A stretch of 64,000 nt of DNA from UBA4572 sp049965515 (GTDB lineage: Bacteria; Nitrospirota; Leptospirillia; Leptospirillales; Leptospirillaceae): the NCBI GenBank assembly GCA_049965515.1, contig JBMFWG010000003.1, positions 5,097-69,096 on the forward strand. The letters are read 5' to 3'. Under the pieces are notes generated by a model. It saw only the letters and a program-made list of their open reading frames with translations, had not been told where the DNA came from and searched no databases. Made by a program: the position numbers and the translations under genes. This document shows, in pieces, positions 37,408-46,023 of the stretch (the stretch's first letter is position 1; each line of letters opens with the position of its first letter).

Positions 37408-37439
37408 AAAAAGAGGCAGGGCTTCCCCTGCCTCTTTTT
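37408..37439. terminator. Bidirectional terminator between the epsilon-subunit and PQQ-propeller genes
   Basis: A 14-base arm, AAAAAGAGGCAGGG (37408-37421), pairs exactly with CCCTGCCTCTTTTT (37426-37439) around a CTTC loop. Both strands end in five T residues. It would stop minus-strand transcripts of the epsilon-subunit gene. Confidence 0.92.
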
Positions 37440-37534
37440 GCATTCACACTGACACGATTATCCGTTTTATGGCCGTCTTCATGGCGCCAGCCTGATCGGC
37501 CGATCTCTCCATGCGGGAAGGGCCATCCAGGATT

Positions 37535-38113
37535 CTATCGACGGCTATTGGTCTTCATCTTCTTGATGGCGTCCGACAGGCGGTCGAACTTTTCCGCACT
37601 GTTGTCACGGATCGTCAGATTGGCATCTTCGTGTCCCGCATAGGAGCAGAAGGCCATGGTGTAACAGCTTGTCCCCCCCCGGATGATCTTGAGGGAGAGA
37701 TTCGCATAGTGGCAGTGAACGCCAACAAAGAGGCAGGCATCAATCTTGTTGTGCCAGATGGTCAGGTTCGGGTGGTTCGGATTGATCTCGAGTTCGGGCT
37801 CGATCTTCGGATATTTGGGACGGTAGTCCGCCATGGGGATGATCTTGATGTTGTTCGTCTCCGCACAGCGAAGAACTGCATCGGCCACCTTGCGGGTCTT
37901 TGCCGACCACTCCCAGAGGACCATGGGTCCGGGAAAGAATGTGGGAACCTTGGCCGTGGCAAGTTTTCGGGCGGCGGTCTCAATGGCCTCCTCTTCCGAG
38001 GCCGGCAGACCTTCAATCAGCGCAAATCCTGGCTCGGGGGGAGCCACTCCCATGGTGATGGCCGCCGGGGGAAGAATGCCTTCGGGTCCGGGAAGAACTT
38101 TATAGGTCGTCAC
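37535..38113 (-). CDS. 2-oxoacid:ferredoxin oxidoreductase epsilon-type subunit, copy 1
   Basis: The 192-residue protein has a conserved core with DYRPKYPKI, INPNHPNLTIWHNKIDACLF, VGVHCHYANLSLKI and GGTSCYTMAFCS. I recall this family (also annotated as CO dehydrogenase beta-subunit-like) as the epsilon subunit of the five-subunit pyruvate and 2-oxoglutarate:ferredoxin oxidoreductases of Hydrogenobacter and Nitrospirota. These enzymes carboxylate acetyl-CoA or succinyl-CoA in the reductive TCA cycle. No catalytic subunits are next to it, so it is an orphan copy. The GTG at 38113 has AGAGGAG five bases upstream. It has its own promoter (38232-38261) and terminator. The family name is from memory; the function of epsilon is not established. 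Confidence 0.68.
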   Translation of the reverse strand: MTTYKVLPGPEGILPPAAITMGVAPPEPGFALIEGLPASEEEAIETAARKLATAKVPTFFPGPMVLWEWSAKTRKVADAVLRCAETNNIKIIPMADYRPKYPKIEPELEINPNHPNLTIWHNKIDACLFVGVHCHYANLSLKIIRGGTSCYTMAFCSYAGHEDANLTIRDNSAEKFDRLSDAIKKMKTNSRR

Positions 38114-38231
38114 AAAAACTCCTCTCTGGAAAAATCCTCTCAGGGACATGCCACTCCCGAACGATCACCGCCAAAAAGATTCGGCAGGCTGTCGTCGGCG
38201 TGGGAAACCTTTACGCAATATGCGATGTGAA

Positions 38232-38261
38232 ATCGTACCATGTCCTCGTTTTACAGGTCAA
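38232..38261 (-). promoter_or_regulatory. Promoter of epsilon-subunit copy 1
   Basis: On the minus strand, TTGACC (38256-38261) and TACGAT (38232-38237) are separated by 18 bases. The leader is about 110 bases. Confidence 0.65.
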
Positions 38262-38318
38262 TCCCGAAGCCGCTTTCATCGGCCGGCCAAGACCCTTCGG
38301 ACAACGGCTTGCCCGGAG

Positions 38319-39404
38319 TCAGTCCCCGGGATGAAGCAAGACAGGGATCCGTCGATTGCCAAAGGAAGGGGGGGGCACACGATCCCAAAAACGGCCCATA
38401 ATCTTTTGATGGCAGACGGGGCAACTTCCACCAGCGTCGATGCGGTAGGACTCGATCCGGTATCCTTCTCGTTCAATGAGCAAAGTCCGGCATCCCGGAC
38501 AGAGAGTCCGGCTCCCCTCCCGATCGATGATGTTTCCGGTATAGACATAATGAAGCCCTATCGAAAGGGCGGTCTTCCTCGCCTCCACAAGAGTCTGGGC
38601 CGGCGTGGGGGGAATCTCCGCCATCCGGTAGTCGGGATGGAAGGCTGTAAAGTGAAGGGGAATATCGGGTCCCAGCTCTCGGATGATCCACTCGCACAGC
38701 TCCGAGATCTCCGAGAGGCCATCATTGTGGCCCGGGATTAACAGGGTCGTGATTTCAAACCAGACAGAGGTCTCCCTGCGGAGGTAAACCAGTGTCTCGA
38801 GGACGGGACTTAAGTGTCCCCCGGTCAGCCGAAAGTAGAACTCCTCGGAAAAGGACTTCAGGTCGACATTCGCCCCATCCATAACCGCAAAAAGCTCTCG
38901 GCGGGGAGCGTCCCGGATGTAGCCGGCCGTCACTGCCACCGTCCGGACTCCCCTTTCCCGGCAGGCTTTCGCCACATCGATGGCATACTCGGCAAAGATC
39001 ACAGGATCATTGTAGGTAAAGGCGACACTCTCCGCCCCCCAGCGCACGGCGGCATCGGCGATCTCCTCGGGAAGGGCCCGGTCGGTAAGGCTGTGGGTCT
39101 CCTTCGCCCGGGAGATGTCCCAGTTCTGGCAGAACTGGCAGGAGAGGTTGCATCCGGCGGTTCCGAAGGAGAGGACAGAGGAGCCGGGATAGAAATGATA
39201 CAAGGGCTTTTTTTCGATCGGATCCAGACAAAAGCCGCTTGATCGCCCCCAGGCGTCCAGAACCATCCGGTTCCCCTCCCGCCGGCGGACAAAACAGAGC
39301 CCACGCTGGTCCGGAAGGAGGCGACAATCCCGGGGACAGAGATCGCAGACAATCCGCCCCTCTTTCTCTTCATGCCACCAGCGGGCCTCTCCTCCTTCCC
39401 TCAT
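38319..39404 (-). CDS. amrS: AmmeMemoRadiSam system radical SAM enzyme
   Basis: The 361-residue radical S-adenosylmethionine protein has the cluster motif CNLSCQFC (Cys85, Cys89, Cys92) and extra cysteines: CDLCPRDC at the N-terminus, and two C-terminal pairs, CPGC and CPVC, that may bind zinc or another cluster. This layout is typical of the AmmeMemoRadiSam radical enzyme, encoded with AMMECR1- and MEMO-type proteins. Its start ATG overlaps the stop codon of the MEMO-AMMECR1 fusion gene (ATGA), confirming the partnership. The longer upstream frame is not real. The reaction is not known to me. Confidence 0.93.
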   Translation of the reverse strand: MREGGEARWWHEEKEGRIVCDLCPRDCRLLPDQRGLCFVRRREGNRMVLDAWGRSSGFCLDPIEKKPLYHFYPGSSVLSFGTAGCNLSCQFCQNWDISRAKETHSLTDRALPEEIADAAVRWGAESVAFTYNDPVIFAEYAIDVAKACRERGVRTVAVTAGYIRDAPRRELFAVMDGANVDLKSFSEEFYFRLTGGHLSPVLETLVYLRRETSVWFEITTLLIPGHNDGLSEISELCEWIIRELGPDIPLHFTAFHPDYRMAEIPPTPAQTLVEARKTALSIGLHYVYTGNIIDREGSRTLCPGCRTLLIEREGYRIESYRIDAGGSCPVCHQKIMGRFWDRVPPPSFGNRRIPVLLHPGD

Positions 39405-40810
39405 GGGGCCTCCGACCATTTTCTGACGGTATAGCGGGAAAGGACGGCTCCCTCCGGCCAGCCGACCGGGGAAAATCCCGCCTTGACCTTCAGGTGTCGG
39501 ACGAAGTCCCGGGGATCGGGAAGCTCCTCCCACACCTGGGGAAGAAAGGTCCCCCGATGTCTCCCCCGGGCAAGGACAAGACCGTCGATCCCTGGACGAA
39601 GACGGGCCAGAAGATCCTCCTCCGTCTTCACCGGCATCGGCTCGGGATGGGACAGAAGGGAGACTTCAAAGCGCAGGATCGGAAGCTCGTCGACCCCGAC
39701 CGGAGGAAAGCGCGGATCCTCGAATGCGGCTCCCCGGGCATTGGCCCGAAGATCATCGATCAACGGACGACGCGCCTCCAGGCTTCCGATGCACCCCCTC
39801 AGGGCACCTCTTTCCTTGATCGTGACGAAGGTGGCTCCGGGAGCCCAAAGCCAGGAAGCGCTCGTTCGATTCTGAGACGGGACCCCCACCCCCAGGACCC
39901 GCGCCACCTCCTCCCGAGCCAGGGCAAGCAGGAGTTCTCCGTCGACCTCCTGCAACTCCCCTCCCCCGGGATCCCCTCCTGTCTCGGTTTCGTAGAAGGC
40001 AAAGGAGGCATACCCGACGACACGATCGGCGAGCCTTCCCTCCGAGCCGACCACTCCGCCGGCAGTCTCTCCGGAGTTTTTCATCTCGATCAGGACCGGG
40101 ATGAGGGGCCATTTTCTGGCGGCCAGAAGAAGGCCGTTGACGGGGGTGGCCCCGCAGGCGAGTTCTGGCTGGACAGAGGGGTCAAGGGAGAGAATGCGGT
40201 CGGCCGTGGCCCGGTCGACGAGTTTTGCCTCCCCGGATGACAGATAGTGGGAGAGATCGGAGCTGATGACGAGAAGGGTTTCCGGACCTCCCCGGACAGC
40301 CTCGAGAACCTCGAGAACTTCCCGGGGGCTGGCCTCTCCGACCACCAGGGGCAAAAAGGCAAAGCCTCCGAGCACCCTCTGCAGAAAGGGGAGCTGGACC
40401 TCAAGGGAATGTTCCTGGCGGTGGGCTTCGGGACGCTCGCCCACCTGGGGGAGAGATTTCACCCGATGAACAAGCTCCCAATCGACGGGGATATCACCCA
40501 GCGGAGTCCTGAAAACCTCGGCCCCGGGAAGGGCCAGTCCGCGGAAGTAGACGCGATGGGCCGGACCAAGAAGGACGACCCGGGAGATTCGGCCCCGGGC
40601 CTTTTCGAGAAGAGAGTAGGCCCGGGCGGCAACCGGTCCCGAATAGAGATAGCCGGCATGGGGAACGATCAGGGCTTTCGGGAGGGAGCTCCTCGCCCCC
40701 GCGTCGTCAGAGCGGGCCCGGGCCAGCAGAGAGTCTACCGAGGTCCTCAGCGCCGGGGCCTCTCCCTCGTAAAAACTTCCGGCCACGGCCGGATATCGAA
40801 CCCGATCCAC
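39401..40810 (-). CDS. AmmeMemoRadiSam MEMO-AMMECR1 fusion protein
   Basis: The 469-residue protein fuses a MEMO-like domain (about 1-270: RYPAVAGSFYEG, IVPHAGYLYSG, LLGPAHRVYF, HSLEVQLPFL, SSDLSHYL) to an AMMECR1 domain (about 285-469: GATFVTIKERGALRGCIGSLEARRPL, FEVSLLSHPEPM, RHRGTFLPQVWEELPDP). MEMO resembles class III extradiol dioxygenases and has conserved His residues that can bind iron. In many genomes these are two genes; here they are one, coupled to the radical SAM gene. The three activities thus likely form one complex. I know of no established physiological role. Confidence 0.93.
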   Translation of the reverse strand: MDRVRYPAVAGSFYEGEAPALRTSVDSLLARARSDDAGARSSLPKALIVPHAGYLYSGPVAARAYSLLEKARGRISRVVLLGPAHRVYFRGLALPGAEVFRTPLGDIPVDWELVHRVKSLPQVGERPEAHRQEHSLEVQLPFLQRVLGGFAFLPLVVGEASPREVLEVLEAVRGGPETLLVISSDLSHYLSSGEAKLVDRATADRILSLDPSVQPELACGATPVNGLLLAARKWPLIPVLIEMKNSGETAGGVVGSEGRLADRVVGYASFAFYETETGGDPGGGELQEVDGELLLALAREEVARVLGVGVPSQNRTSASWLWAPGATFVTIKERGALRGCIGSLEARRPLIDDLRANARGAAFEDPRFPPVGVDELPILRFEVSLLSHPEPMPVKTEEDLLARLRPGIDGLVLARGRHRGTFLPQVWEELPDPRDFVRHLKVKAGFSPVGWPEGAVLSRYTVRKWSEAP

Positions 40811-40865
40811 CGCCCCCTCCTTTTAACGGCCTTGAAATCGTCCGGTTCTCTTTCAAGGCTATCAC

Positions 40866-40926
40866 AAAAGGCCGACTCGTCCAGTTCCCCCCCCCGAAAA
40901 TGGAGGCGGGAGGGGGACTCCGGCCT
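40866..40926 (-). terminator. Possible terminator of the dab operon
   Basis: On the minus strand, AGGCCG...CGGCCTTTT encloses a C-run/G-run pairing (five or more G-C pairs) just after the PII-like stop codon. The T-run is short, so this is tentative. Confidence 0.42.
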
Positions 40927-41279
40927 CAGACCGGAGGTTCTTCCTCCCCGGAGCTGTGAACGAAGTGATCCTGTCGGCTCACCGCCACGTCCGAGACGTA
41001 CATGATCCCGGAATAGCGCTCAAAGAGGGGCGTCAGCCCCTCCAGGATGAGTTCGACTTTCTCCTCCTTGACCACTGTCATCAGAAGCACGAGGCTTGAT
41101 GTTTCGTTATAGATCAGGTTGCCCTCATAGAAACCGCTATGGCCCATCCCCGACACATTGGGGATGATCGTGTATCCCGTGACACGGACCCGGGCTAAAA
41201 GATCCCGGACAAAAGGGATCCGTTCTCCGCTCACGATGATGTCCACCTTTTTCATGGGGGTCAGACGGGCTTTCTCCAT
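40926..41279 (-). CDS. PII-like signalling protein of the DAB operon
   Basis: The 117-residue protein has the ferredoxin-like alpha-beta pattern of PII proteins: MKKVDIIVSGERIPFVRDLLARVRVTGYTIIPNVSGMG, then SSLVLLMTVVKEEKVELILEGLTPLFE and GIMYVSDVAV. The T-loop is short and lacks the uridylylated Tyr of GlnB, resembling PII-like proteins linked to carbon uptake (CPII/SbtB type), which sense adenine nucleotides or bicarbonate. The ATG overlaps the dabA stop codon by one base (TGATG). The C-terminus (HFVHSSGEEEPPV) is acidic. It probably regulates the transporter; the ligand is not predictable. Confidence 0.82.
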   Translation of the reverse strand: MEKARLTPMKKVDIIVSGERIPFVRDLLARVRVTGYTIIPNVSGMGHSGFYEGNLIYNETSSLVLLMTVVKEEKVELILEGLTPLFERYSGIMYVSDVAVSRQDHFVHSSGEEEPPV

Positions 41280-44200
41280 CAGAGTGTCCTTTCGGGTTGA
41301 GAGAGAGTTGTCAGATCGACCGAAGACCAGCTCCCGGGGGCCTGCATGCGGAAAAAGGCCCGGTCTCCCGGATCGGCGGCAACGAGGCGGATCCATCCGT
41401 TCGAAAGGAGGCGGCGCAGGGGGGGATTGTTGGAGACAACCCGGTCAATGCGTTCACGTCCGGCCTGGACGACGACAAGAAGGCGGACCGGTTCATGGTA
41501 GAGTCGATCCCCGTCCTTGAGGGTCTGGGAGGGAAGGCCGGGAAGAAGGTCACTTTCATTGCCCCACATGATACCGATGGCCCCCGCCACATTGTGGTAG
41601 ATCTTGTTCCCTCCCCCATAGCGCTCAAGGTCGAGGAGGGAGAAGTAATGCTCGGCATTGATCCACTGGCCGACCACGAGAGGACCGGTCATGATCGCCT
41701 CAAGGAGGCGGCCGTCGGGATCGCGCGCCGGATCGTAGGAATGGAGAAAGGCCCGGCCAGAAAAGTCCGCCGTCCCAAGGAGATCCTTGTTCCCCACGAC
41801 AAACCAGGAGTTTTTTGAAAGTCCCCATTCAGGACGGACCTCGGCGGCGTCGCAGGAGCGGCGAAAGACAGCCTTGGCCGAACCCCGGAGACCGGAGGGA
41901 AGATCGAAGGAGGGAAGCTCCTCTTGCCGCTCTGCCGCCGATCTCAGTCCCGCCTCCTCGAGGTCCCGCCAGAGTCTCTTCAGATCCCGGCGATGGGTCA
42001 GCGGGACCGATTCGAGATCGTAAAAGTCGATCCTGTCGGTGGTGGTGTTGTGCTCCCCCGCAAGAAAATGCGTATCGTAGGGGATTTCCACGCCCCGCTT
42101 TTTCAGGAGGTCACGAACCGCCGGATTGTTGGCCATCTCCACAAAAACCCGGGCATTGGGAATCCCCCGGTTTCCTCCGCAAGCCCCGCAATCGAGTGCC
42201 GACTCAAAGGGGTTGTTGAAGGATTCCGAGCCATGGCCGCACACCAGGACGAGTCGGGCAAAGTTCCGGGTGAGACCGATCGTCCTGAGGCTGTTTTCCA
42301 CGTAATAGACCTGCTCCTCCAGCCCGAACCCTACGGTCATGATGGTCTCAAGGAGAACCCGGGTGCGTCTCATGTTGATCGTGTAGAGGGTCCGGAGCTT
42401 CCTGATGAGATCTGCCTCTCCGGGGGCCGTCAAAAGGAGCTCCTCCCGGGCCCTGAGAGAAAACCCCTGGGAAAAGCGGGAGTCGGAGAGGGCCGCCTGC
42501 CGGACCTCCTCAACCGTCGACGGACTGACCCCGCGGGTATGGGATCCCACCACATCGAGAAGGGCCTTGCGGATCTTCACATGCTGTTCCGCCTCGATCA
42601 TGGCCTGGGCCTCGCCCTCCCCCACACGGGCGACCGTCAGGGCGGTGGCAATCTCTGGAAGAATAAGCCCCCGGACAAATTCACGGACCTTGTTGAAGGC
42701 AGCCGGGAGAAAGGTCCGCCCCAAAAATGGCAGGAGATAGAACCACCCGAGAGCCTCGACAAGCACATAGGGGGTAATGACATGATCCTTGAGCTCATGG
42801 AAGAGATGGACGAGGGAGCGAGTCTTCTGGTGCCGTCGGAAATGCCGGTCCGCCCGTTCGATCTCATAGGCCCGGGGGATCTCCCGAACCCGGTGGCGGG
42901 GAGAGAGAAGCACGGGGGCCTGAACCTGGAAGCCCTCTTTCTGGTAGGGCTGAAAGCGGAAGGGGACACCGAAGAAGCCGGCGATCCCATAGGTGGCATA
43001 CCCCCCCAATGACTCGATGTGCCGGCGGAGACGTTCGGAGCGGACATCAATACAAAAGAACATCTGCGCGGCGGGACGGGCTTCGACAGCAAGACTGGGG
43101 CTCTCCTCCCCGGATCTTTCGGTCCAGGGAGCGAAGAGGGAGAGGAGTTCCCGGTCGTGCGCCTCTTCAAGAGCCCGTTGCCAGATCTCATGCCTTTTCG
43201 AGGAATCAAGGGTGTCGAGAGCCGCTTCAAGGCGCTCCCAGTTCCGCGAATCGAGCTCTTCGACCTCCGAAGGAGAGAGACCGAGCGTCTGCGCGATGTG
43301 GTAGAGCCGTCCTGTCCGGCTCCGGCTTCCCCCTTCGGCCCGGAGAGACTCGAGCCATTCCTCATGAACCCGGGAGATCTTCTGCCATCGGGGATCCCCC
43401 GGATCCGGGAAGTGGTCGGCCAGAGCCCCCAAGCGCGCCCCCCAGACCATGGGGGTTCCGTATCGGGCGGCAAAGCTCCGGGCAAGCATCTCGGGACGAT
43501 GGCCCTCAATCCACTCCAGAATGGCCGGAACGGTCCCCTGGATTCCCAGCTGAGTCTCGCACACATAGGCAACGATGGCCTGCTCGTAAAAAAGCCGGAC
43601 GGCCAGGATCATCACAAGGTCAATGGGGTAGGTTCTCGACCAGGGATCATCGCTTTTGGAATTTCTCCATTTGACATATCCCGTCCATCCGGGAAGGGCG
43701 GTGGCGTGTCGCTCGAGATAGTCGGTGAGACCTGCCCGGGGGATCTCCATGGCAATCAGCGCCCCCATGAGCGTGTCCTCGGGGTTGTCCGGAAGGTCGG
43801 AGATCTCCCGATGTGCCCCCTCCAACCCCCAGAACAGGATCTCCCGGTCCTTTGCGGCCATGCTCCGCCAGACCCGGTAGAACCCCCGTTCCCGATGAGG
43901 AATGTTCCAGGTGGAAACCCCCTCATCGAGGAAGGCCGACAACCACTTGATCATCAGGCGATCAAGCCTTTTTTTCCAGAGTCCGTCACAGAAGAGGTCG
44001 ACCCATTCCAGAAGAGTCAGGGAGGGCCCCGGACGGGGAAGATAGGAAGTGGCCGGGTCTGACCAGGCCGCCCCCGGAAGCCGGTCGGAGGCCCATTGCC
44101 GGCAAGACTCCCACAGTCTGGCGCAGTACCCCTCTTCCCCTTCCCGTTCAAAGTGGCTCTCATGGAGAGCCCGAACCTCGGAGGAAAGGTCGCGACGAAG

Positions 44201-44680
44201 ACGAAAAAAAGCCGGTCGCCCCTCGGTCATGATGGGATCTGATGGCAACGGCCGGTCCCACTCGTGAAGGAGATGGCCTTCGAGAAAGTCCGACAGCGGT
44301 CGCCCAAAGATCCTGACCGTCTCGCAGGATCGGGCGTCGCTGCCAGAACAGAGCCCCAGAGAAGCAGCCTCCTCGAGAAGGACCGATGAGAGAATCTTCC
44401 GGTCGATGCGGCCACTCCGATACAGCTCTCGCCACTCGTCGGAGCTGATGGCGGTCCGCCCTCCAAAGAGGGCTCCCGCCTTGCGGATCGCCTCGAAGAA
44501 GGGAAGCTCTTCCAGCTCGTGAAGGGGGTTGTGGTGGATGAAGGTCGTCATCCTGTAAACGAAGGACAATGTCTCTGATGCCAGCTCCACATGAGAGCGA
44601 AGGCCAATCCTCTGGCCATCGGTGATCGCGGAAAGGTCCCATTTCCCGGAGCGGGGAAGGGAGGAGAGAATGGTCTTCAT
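41279..44680 (-). CDS. dabA: DAB inorganic-carbon accumulation complex, subunit DabA (DUF2309)
   Basis: DabA is the large cytoplasmic carbonic-anhydrase-like subunit of the DAC complex, which with membrane protein DabB takes up and hydrates CO2 to bicarbonate using ion motive force. The zinc ligands are all present: Cys543 and Asp545 in FFCIDVRSE, His816 in CGHGSE and Cys831 in ALDCGACGG; the 15-residue His-Cys spacing equals that of Halothiobacillus DabA2. At 1133 residues it is long, with additional sequence N-terminal to and within the fold. The start ATG overlaps the stop of the upstream membrane gene (ATGA). It is third in a four-gene overlapping operon. Confidence 0.95.
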   Translation of the reverse strand: MKTILSSLPRSGKWDLSAITDGQRIGLRSHVELASETLSFVYRMTTFIHHNPLHELEELPFFEAIRKAGALFGGRTAISSDEWRELYRSGRIDRKILSSVLLEEAASLGLCSGSDARSCETVRIFGRPLSDFLEGHLLHEWDRPLPSDPIMTEGRPAFFRLRRDLSSEVRALHESHFEREGEEGYCARLWESCRQWASDRLPGAAWSDPATSYLPRPGPSLTLLEWVDLFCDGLWKKRLDRLMIKWLSAFLDEGVSTWNIPHRERGFYRVWRSMAAKDREILFWGLEGAHREISDLPDNPEDTLMGALIAMEIPRAGLTDYLERHATALPGWTGYVKWRNSKSDDPWSRTYPIDLVMILAVRLFYEQAIVAYVCETQLGIQGTVPAILEWIEGHRPEMLARSFAARYGTPMVWGARLGALADHFPDPGDPRWQKISRVHEEWLESLRAEGGSRSRTGRLYHIAQTLGLSPSEVEELDSRNWERLEAALDTLDSSKRHEIWQRALEEAHDRELLSLFAPWTERSGEESPSLAVEARPAAQMFFCIDVRSERLRRHIESLGGYATYGIAGFFGVPFRFQPYQKEGFQVQAPVLLSPRHRVREIPRAYEIERADRHFRRHQKTRSLVHLFHELKDHVITPYVLVEALGWFYLLPFLGRTFLPAAFNKVREFVRGLILPEIATALTVARVGEGEAQAMIEAEQHVKIRKALLDVVGSHTRGVSPSTVEEVRQAALSDSRFSQGFSLRAREELLLTAPGEADLIRKLRTLYTINMRRTRVLLETIMTVGFGLEEQVYYVENSLRTIGLTRNFARLVLVCGHGSESFNNPFESALDCGACGGNRGIPNARVFVEMANNPAVRDLLKKRGVEIPYDTHFLAGEHNTTTDRIDFYDLESVPLTHRRDLKRLWRDLEEAGLRSAAERQEELPSFDLPSGLRGSAKAVFRRSCDAAEVRPEWGLSKNSWFVVGNKDLLGTADFSGRAFLHSYDPARDPDGRLLEAIMTGPLVVGQWINAEHYFSLLDLERYGGGNKIYHNVAGAIGIMWGNESDLLPGLPSQTLKDGDRLYHEPVRLLVVVQAGRERIDRVVSNNPPLRRLLSNGWIRLVAADPGDRAFFRMQAPGSWSSVDLTTLSQPERTL

Positions 44681-46023
44681 GGACTTCCCCCAAAGATTCC
44701 TCCGCGAGTACTGACAAGGTCGGTGAGAAGGAGAAAGAAGCCGGCGGTTCCGAAGGCCAGCAGCTCTCCGGGCCAAAGGGTCTTCACGATCTCGCCATCC
44801 CCTCTCGACAGGGAGGGCCCCTCACCGGAAAAGATGGTCCGGAGGAAGGAAAGAACCAGAGAGAAGGAGAAGAAAAGACCGGCCAGGACCACCACTCCCA
44901 GAAGGGGAGAGCGCGACCAGATCCCAAGAAGGAGTCGCCACTCCGCCATGAATCCCCCCACAAGGGGAAGGCTCATCCCCTGAAAGGCCGCCAGAAGAAA
45001 GGCCAGCCGAAGAGGACCGATCATGGTTCCGGCTCCTGAGAGGCCGGCCACGGTTCTCACTCTGTAGCGAAGGACGAGGGACGACAGGACCATCCCCCCC
45101 AGGAGAGCGGCCTGAGGAAGAAGCAGGGCCATAAACAGGCCACCGGACCGGCCCTGGGCGGTCCCGCTCAGAAGACCTCCGGCCATCCCCCCCATACCGG
45201 CAGCCACCAGTCCATCGGCTGCCTCCTGAACATAGTGGGCGGTCTTGGTCCTGAAAAGCCCCAGAAGCCCCCACCCGAGGCTGAGAGCTCCGAAGAAGAG
45301 AAAGGCTCCGGGAAACCCTGGGGCAGCCGCCCTTAGAAGCTGAAAGAGCACCAATGGCGGCATACACTGAAAGAAAAACATGTCCATCTTCAGAAACTCT
45401 GGGGAGACGACTCGCTCGGTTCTTCGGGAAAGAGGAGCCGGGAAGAGGAGAAGAAGGGCGAGCAGGAAGGCCCCCTCTCCGGCAAGAGTCCCGAGAAAGG
45501 CGGGTCGCAGGGCCAACATCACCGAGAGGAGGCCGGAGACACAGAGCCGCAGAAGAAAGGATCTTCGATAGGCTCCGGGAAAGGCCCCATCCAAAACCAG
45601 AGCGCCCAGGAGGAGAAGAACGATCAGGCCTGCCCCTCCCGCCAGGGCCCGGCTGGACCCGCCTCCGAGAAAGGCGACCCCGGATCCCGACGTCAAAAGA
45701 CAGGGAAGCCAGACCGCAGGAAGACGGCTGGAGTTCGGATCGGAGGGTCTTTCGGGAAGAATGAGGAGGATGGGCAGGAGGAGAATCCCCAGGCAGAGGG
45801 CGAGCAGGAGCCCCTCCTGGGGAAGGCGTGCGAAGGTGGAGAAGGGAAAATCGGTCGAATTTCTCGTCATGAGCTCGAAAAGAAGGAGCAGCAGGTAGAC
45901 GCCCACAGGAAAAACCGTCGCAAACGCCCTTTTTCTTCCGGAAGGAAAGAGAGGCCTGACAATCGGAGAAAGAAGCGGCAAGGCAAGAATTGCCAGAATT
46001 TTCCAGGGGAGCCCCAGAATCAC
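44677..46023 (-). CDS. Additional antiporter-like membrane protein of the DAB operon
   Basis: The 448-residue protein is very hydrophobic, with about 12-14 membrane segments. Only the region GMSLPLVGGFMAEWRLLLG and the neighbouring helices resemble the NuoM/NuoN/MrpD antiporter fold; the usual Glu and Lys motifs of the proton channels are hard to find. I read it as a diverged antiporter-type subunit that has lost much of the channel signature. The start is the GTG at 46023, six bases after AAAGGAG, overlapping the dabB stop (GTGA). Its place between dabB and dabA implies it is part of the same complex. Most dab operons I know of have only dabB and dabA. Confidence 0.78.
   Translation of the reverse strand: MILGLPWKILAILALPLLSPIVRPLFPSGRKRAFATVFPVGVYLLLLLFELMTRNSTDFPFSTFARLPQEGLLLALCLGILLLPILLILPERPSDPNSSRLPAVWLPCLLTSGSGVAFLGGGSSRALAGGAGLIVLLLLGALVLDGAFPGAYRRSFLLRLCVSGLLSVMLALRPAFLGTLAGEGAFLLALLLLFPAPLSRRTERVVSPEFLKMDMFFFQCMPPLVLFQLLRAAAPGFPGAFLFFGALSLGWGLLGLFRTKTAHYVQEAADGLVAAGMGGMAGGLLSGTAQGRSGGLFMALLLPQAALLGGMVLSSLVLRYRVRTVAGLSGAGTMIGPLRLAFLLAAFQGMSLPLVGGFMAEWRLLLGIWSRSPLLGVVVLAGLFFSFSLVLSFLRTIFSGEGPSLSRGDGEIVKTLWPGELLAFGTAGFFLLLTDLVSTRGGIFGGSP

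Noticed and set aside
41924..44062. Overlapping plus-strand frames of 362 and 347 codons
   Set aside because: Both are shadows of dabA, whose zinc ligands and overlaps are convincing.
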